From NCBI RefSeq assembly GCF_003977685.1, contig NZ_RYZH01000010.1, positions 80,609 through 144,608 on the forward strand: a DNA stretch of 64,000 nucleotides, written 5' to 3'. The stretch's first letter is position 1. Every line of letters begins with the position of its first letter. The translations under genes and the position numbers were made by a program. A model generated the notes under the pieces. That model had not been told where the DNA came from. It saw only the letters and a list, made by a program, of their open reading frames with translations, and made no database searches. The stretch comes from Tautonia sociabilis (GTDB lineage: Bacteria > Planctomycetota > Planctomycetia > Isosphaerales > Isosphaeraceae). This document shows, one piece after another, positions 61,481 to 64,000 of this stretch.

Positions 61481-63781
61481 ATGAGCCGACTCGACGCCGG
61501 GAGCCGAGACGACCAGGGGGCGCTGTTCTCCGTCGAGGCCGAGGGACCGTTCGCCGGCGTCGTCTTCAACCGGCCGCTCGATCAGGTCTTCTCCTACGCC
61601 ATCCCGAAGCGGCTGCGGGGGAGCGTGAAGGTCGGCCAGCGGGTCCGGGTGCCGCTGGGGAGGGCGAACCAGCCGATCACCGGCTACGTCGTCTGGATCG
61701 AGCCCTCCGCGGCGGTCGACCCGGGGAAGGTCAAGGACGTGCTGGAGGTCCTGGACGACCCTCCCCTGATCGACGGCGTCATGCTTGAGCTGACCCGGTG
61801 GATGGCCGGCTACTACGCCTGCTCCTGGGGACAGGCGCTCGACGCGGTCGTCCCCGCCGGCGTGAAGAAGCAGGCGGGAACTCGGATCGCCACCTGCCTG
61901 ATCGTGCCCGACGAGGTCCGCCTCTGCCGGGACACCTGGACGCTGCCCTCCCGCCAGGCCGAGATCCTGGAGCTGCTCTGCAAGGCCGTGGGGACGCTCA
62001 CCGTCACCGACGTCTGCCGGCTGGCGAAGTGCACCACGGCCCCGATCGCCTCGCTGCGCAGGCGGGGCCTGATCCACACCGTCCGGCGCCGGATGAGCCG
62101 GGCGCCGGTGGTCAAGCCGTCCGACCCGACGGTTCCGGAGGACGACCACGACGGCAAGGCCCCCGTGGCGCTGACCTCCGAGCAGTCCGACGTGCTCGAT
62201 CGGCTGGCGCCGAGCCTGGCCGGCGACGCCTTCGCCACCTTCCTCCTGCACGGCGTGACCGGCAGCGGGAAGACGGAGGTGTACCTCAGCGCCATCGAGC
62301 GGGTGGTCGCCCGGGGGAAGGAGGCCATCGTCCTGGTCCCGGAGATCAGCCTCACGCCGCAGACGATCCGGCGGTTCCGCCGGCGGTTCGACCGCGTGGC
62401 CGTCCTGCACAGCCATCTCAGCGACGCCGAGCGGCACCGCCACTGGCGGGCGATCGCCTCGGGGGAGGTCCAGGTGGTCGTCGGCGCCCGGTCGGCGATC
62501 TTCGCCCCGGCCAGGAAGCTCGGCCTGATCGTCATCGACGAGGAGCACGAGTCGACCTTCAAGCAGGAGACGACCCCGAGGTATCACGCCCGGGACGTGG
62601 CGGTGAAGCGGGCCCAGTTGGAGAAGCTGCCGGTGATCCTGGGCTCGGCCACCCCGGCGCTGGAAACCTGGGCCAACGCCGATCGGGGGAGGTACACGAG
62701 GCTGACCCTCGGCCGAAGGGTCGCCGAGCGGCCGATGCCCCGGGTCGACATCATCGACATGAGGAGAGAGAAGCCGAGCAAGGGGCAACCCGCGCACGCC
62801 CTCGGCGGCCTGATGCGGCGGGCGATGGCCGAGGCGCTCGACGACAACGGGCAGGTGATCCTGCTGCTCAACCGTCGGGGGTTTCACACCTTCATCCTCT
62901 GCCCGAAATGCGGCTGCGTGCTCAAGTGCGGCGCCTGCGACGTCGCCCTGACGCACCACAAGGAGCGGCACACCGCCCTCTGCCACACTTGCGACGCCGA
63001 GTACCCTCCCCCCGACCGTTGCCCCTCCTGCTCGTGCAACACGCTGCACTACGGCGGCATCGGCACCGAGCGGCTGGAACGAGAGGTCCGAGAGGCGTTC
63101 CCAAACCACGTCGTCCGGCGCATGGACTCGGACACGATGCGGTCCCCCGGCGCGTATGAGCAGGTGCTCGCGGCGTTCCGGGCCCGGCAGGTGCACATCC
63201 TGCTCGGGACTCAGATGATCGCCAAGGGGCTGGACTTCCCGGATGTGACCCTCGTCGGGGTGGTCAACGCCGATACCTCGCTCCACCTGCCCGACTTCCG
63301 GGCCGCCGAGCGGACGTTCCAGCTCGTCGCCCAGGTCGCCGGCCGCACCGGCCGAGGGGAACGGCCCGGCCGGGTGCTCGTGCAGACCTACGCGCCGGAC
63401 GCCCCCGCGATCTCCTACGCCGCCCGGCACGATTACCTCGGCTTCGTGGCCCAGGAACTCCCCGAGCGTAAGAAGCACCACTACCCCCCCTTCGGCCGGG
63501 TCGTCCGGCTCATCGCCCGGGGGCCGATCGAGGCGGACGTCGTCGCCTTCCTCGACTCCTTCGCTGGAGTGCTCCGGGGCCTGGCCGATCCGGGAGTCCT
63601 CCTGCTCGGCCCGGCGCCGGCACCGGTGATGAAGATCAAGCACCTGTTCCGCTACCACCTCCAGCTTCGAGCGCCGACCGCCCCCCCGTTGCAGGCCCTC
63701 CTCCGGGCCGCCCTCCCCCTGGCCGACCCGCCTCACCCCATCGAGCTGGCGGTCGACGTCGACCCCGTGAGCCTGCTCTGA
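61481..63781 (+). CDS. priA: Primosomal replication-restart helicase PriA
   Basis: The 766-residue product is a complete PriA. The N-terminal 3'-DNA-binding domain (GVVFNRPLDQVFSYAIP, VGQRVRVPLG) is followed by the helicase motifs: Walker A GVTGSGKTE near 257-265, VPEISLTPQT, VGARSAIFAP, the DEEH box near 353, and GSATPALE. The zinc-binding part has CPKCGCVLKCGACDV and CHTCDAEYPP with CPSCSC, the expected paired cysteines. The C-terminal helicase motifs GTQMIAKGLDFPDVT and QVAGRTGRG are intact. PriA reloads the replicative helicase at stalled forks. It diverges from nadD. Confidence 0.96.
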   Translation: MSRLDAGSRDDQGALFSVEAEGPFAGVVFNRPLDQVFSYAIPKRLRGSVKVGQRVRVPLGRANQPITGYVVWIEPSAAVDPGKVKDVLEVLDDPPLIDGVMLELTRWMAGYYACSWGQALDAVVPAGVKKQAGTRIATCLIVPDEVRLCRDTWTLPSRQAEILELLCKAVGTLTVTDVCRLAKCTTAPIASLRRRGLIHTVRRRMSRAPVVKPSDPTVPEDDHDGKAPVALTSEQSDVLDRLAPSLAGDAFATFLLHGVTGSGKTEVYLSAIERVVARGKEAIVLVPEISLTPQTIRRFRRRFDRVAVLHSHLSDAERHRHWRAIASGEVQVVVGARSAIFAPARKLGLIVIDEEHESTFKQETTPRYHARDVAVKRAQLEKLPVILGSATPALETWANADRGRYTRLTLGRRVAERPMPRVDIIDMRREKPSKGQPAHALGGLMRRAMAEALDDNGQVILLLNRRGFHTFILCPKCGCVLKCGACDVALTHHKERHTALCHTCDAEYPPPDRCPSCSCNTLHYGGIGTERLEREVREAFPNHVVRRMDSDTMRSPGAYEQVLAAFRARQVHILLGTQMIAKGLDFPDVTLVGVVNADTSLHLPDFRAAERTFQLVAQVAGRTGRGERPGRVLVQTYAPDAPAISYAARHDYLGFVAQELPERKKHHYPPFGRVVRLIARGPIEADVVAFLDSFAGVLRGLADPGVLLLGPAPAPVMKIKHLFRYHLQLRAPTAPPLQALLRAALPLADPPHPIELAVDVDPVSLL

Positions 63782-63883
63782 TTCCCCGGGCGGTGCGCTC
63801 GCGGAACGCTGGGCTCATTTCCCAGAACCCAATTCAATACTACGACTTACGCGACTCGCGTTGGCTTCGTTCCGGGCACTGTC

Positions 63884-64000
63884 TCATCCGCCATCCTGTT
63901 GGGTTGACAGTTGTTGCGTCAATGCGGCGGGGTCGGCCTGCAGCAGCTCCCAGAAGTCGGCGGTCGGCAGCACCAGGCCCAGGACCTGGTAGGGGCAGCG
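63884..64000 (-). CDS. C-terminal fragment of an unidentified protein, cut by window edge
   Basis: A minus-strand frame open at base 64000 runs 38 codons to a TGA at 63886-63884. It reads RCPYQVLGLVLPTADFWELL and ends DGG. The frame is open and has ordinary codon use, but too little is present for a family call. The 100 bases between it and priA are less GC-rich than the genes and contain TACGACTTACGCGACTC-like sequence that could be the end of an insertion sequence. If so, this would be the transposase C-terminus; that is a guess. Confidence 0.35.
   Translation of the reverse strand, partial: RCPYQVLGLVLPTADFWELLQADPAALTQQLSTQQDGG

Noticed and set aside
60986..63736. Minus-strand open frame of 916 codons opposite priA
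   Set aside because: Shadow of priA; no domain pattern.
1..64000. CRISPR arrays, prophage, rRNA or tRNA genes
   Set aside because: No regularly spaced repeats, phage structural genes or RNA-gene patterns were found on reading; a tRNA scan was not run.

Overview
The window is very GC-rich, densely coded chromosomal DNA with genes on both strands. The gene content points to a planctomycete, most plausibly of the Isosphaeraceae/Gemmatales type. The pointers are a DUF1571 lipoprotein, a secreted sulfatase next to a DUF5060 glycoside hydrolase, a bacterial eRF1-like protein, a GAF plus degenerate GGDEF protein, and many secreted proteins of unknown function. The genus is inference. No rRNA, tRNA, CRISPR array or prophage was seen. 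The only hint of a mobile element is at the extreme right end.

Region by region. 1-9.6 kb: the N-terminus of an M29 aminopeptidase cut by the window edge, a short-chain dehydrogenase, a secretin-like secreted protein, a lone SbcD-type nuclease, a GH13 glycosidase translationally coupled to a methyltransferase, a GAF/GGDEF-like protein, a lipoprotein and an M20 peptidase. 9.7-14.6 kb: EF-P with an unusual asparagine at the loop tip, an O-methyltransferase coupled to a small membrane protein, serine acetyltransferase (cysE) and pyruvate kinase. 15.0-21.5 kb: four same-strand genes of unknown function built around a membrane-anchored GTPase with a C2-like tail. 21.6-26.3 kb: a methyltransferase, two very small planctomycete-type proteins, an M28 peptidase and a beta-propeller/TPR protein.

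26.5-34.3 kb is a compact one-strand lipid or polyketide-like cassette: FabZ-type dehydratase, long acyl carrier protein, second FabZ-type dehydratase, ketosynthase lacking its catalytic cysteine (KS-beta-like), active-type ketosynthase, membrane-anchored alpha/beta hydrolase and a GH3-family acyl-adenylating enzyme. A recognisable sigma70-like promoter precedes the first gene and another precedes the GH3 gene. There is no ketoreductase, malonyl transferase or enoyl reductase, so the cassette would have to borrow these from primary fatty acid synthesis. Its product is unknown.

34.4-43.4 kb: DUF1571 lipoprotein, stand-alone response regulator, NicO-type Ni/Co exporter, an enolase-superfamily enzyme overlapping an alpha/beta hydrolase, fumarase and an LpxH-like phosphoesterase. 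43.5-54.0 kb, all minus strand: a full-length Lhr helicase, sulfatase, DUF5060 glycoside hydrolase, flavoprotein disulfide reductase and sugar phosphate isomerase. 54.1-64.0 kb: a 1,251-residue secreted protein with a glycoside-hydrolase-like barrel, an exported alpha/beta hydrolase, a bacterial eRF1-like protein, nadD, priA and a truncated minus-strand reading frame at the right edge.

The two places most likely to hold undescribed biology are the GTPase locus (15.0-21.5 kb) and the two-ketosynthase/two-dehydratase/ACP/GH3 cassette (26.5-34.3 kb). All family assignments come from reading motifs by eye; no database search was run.
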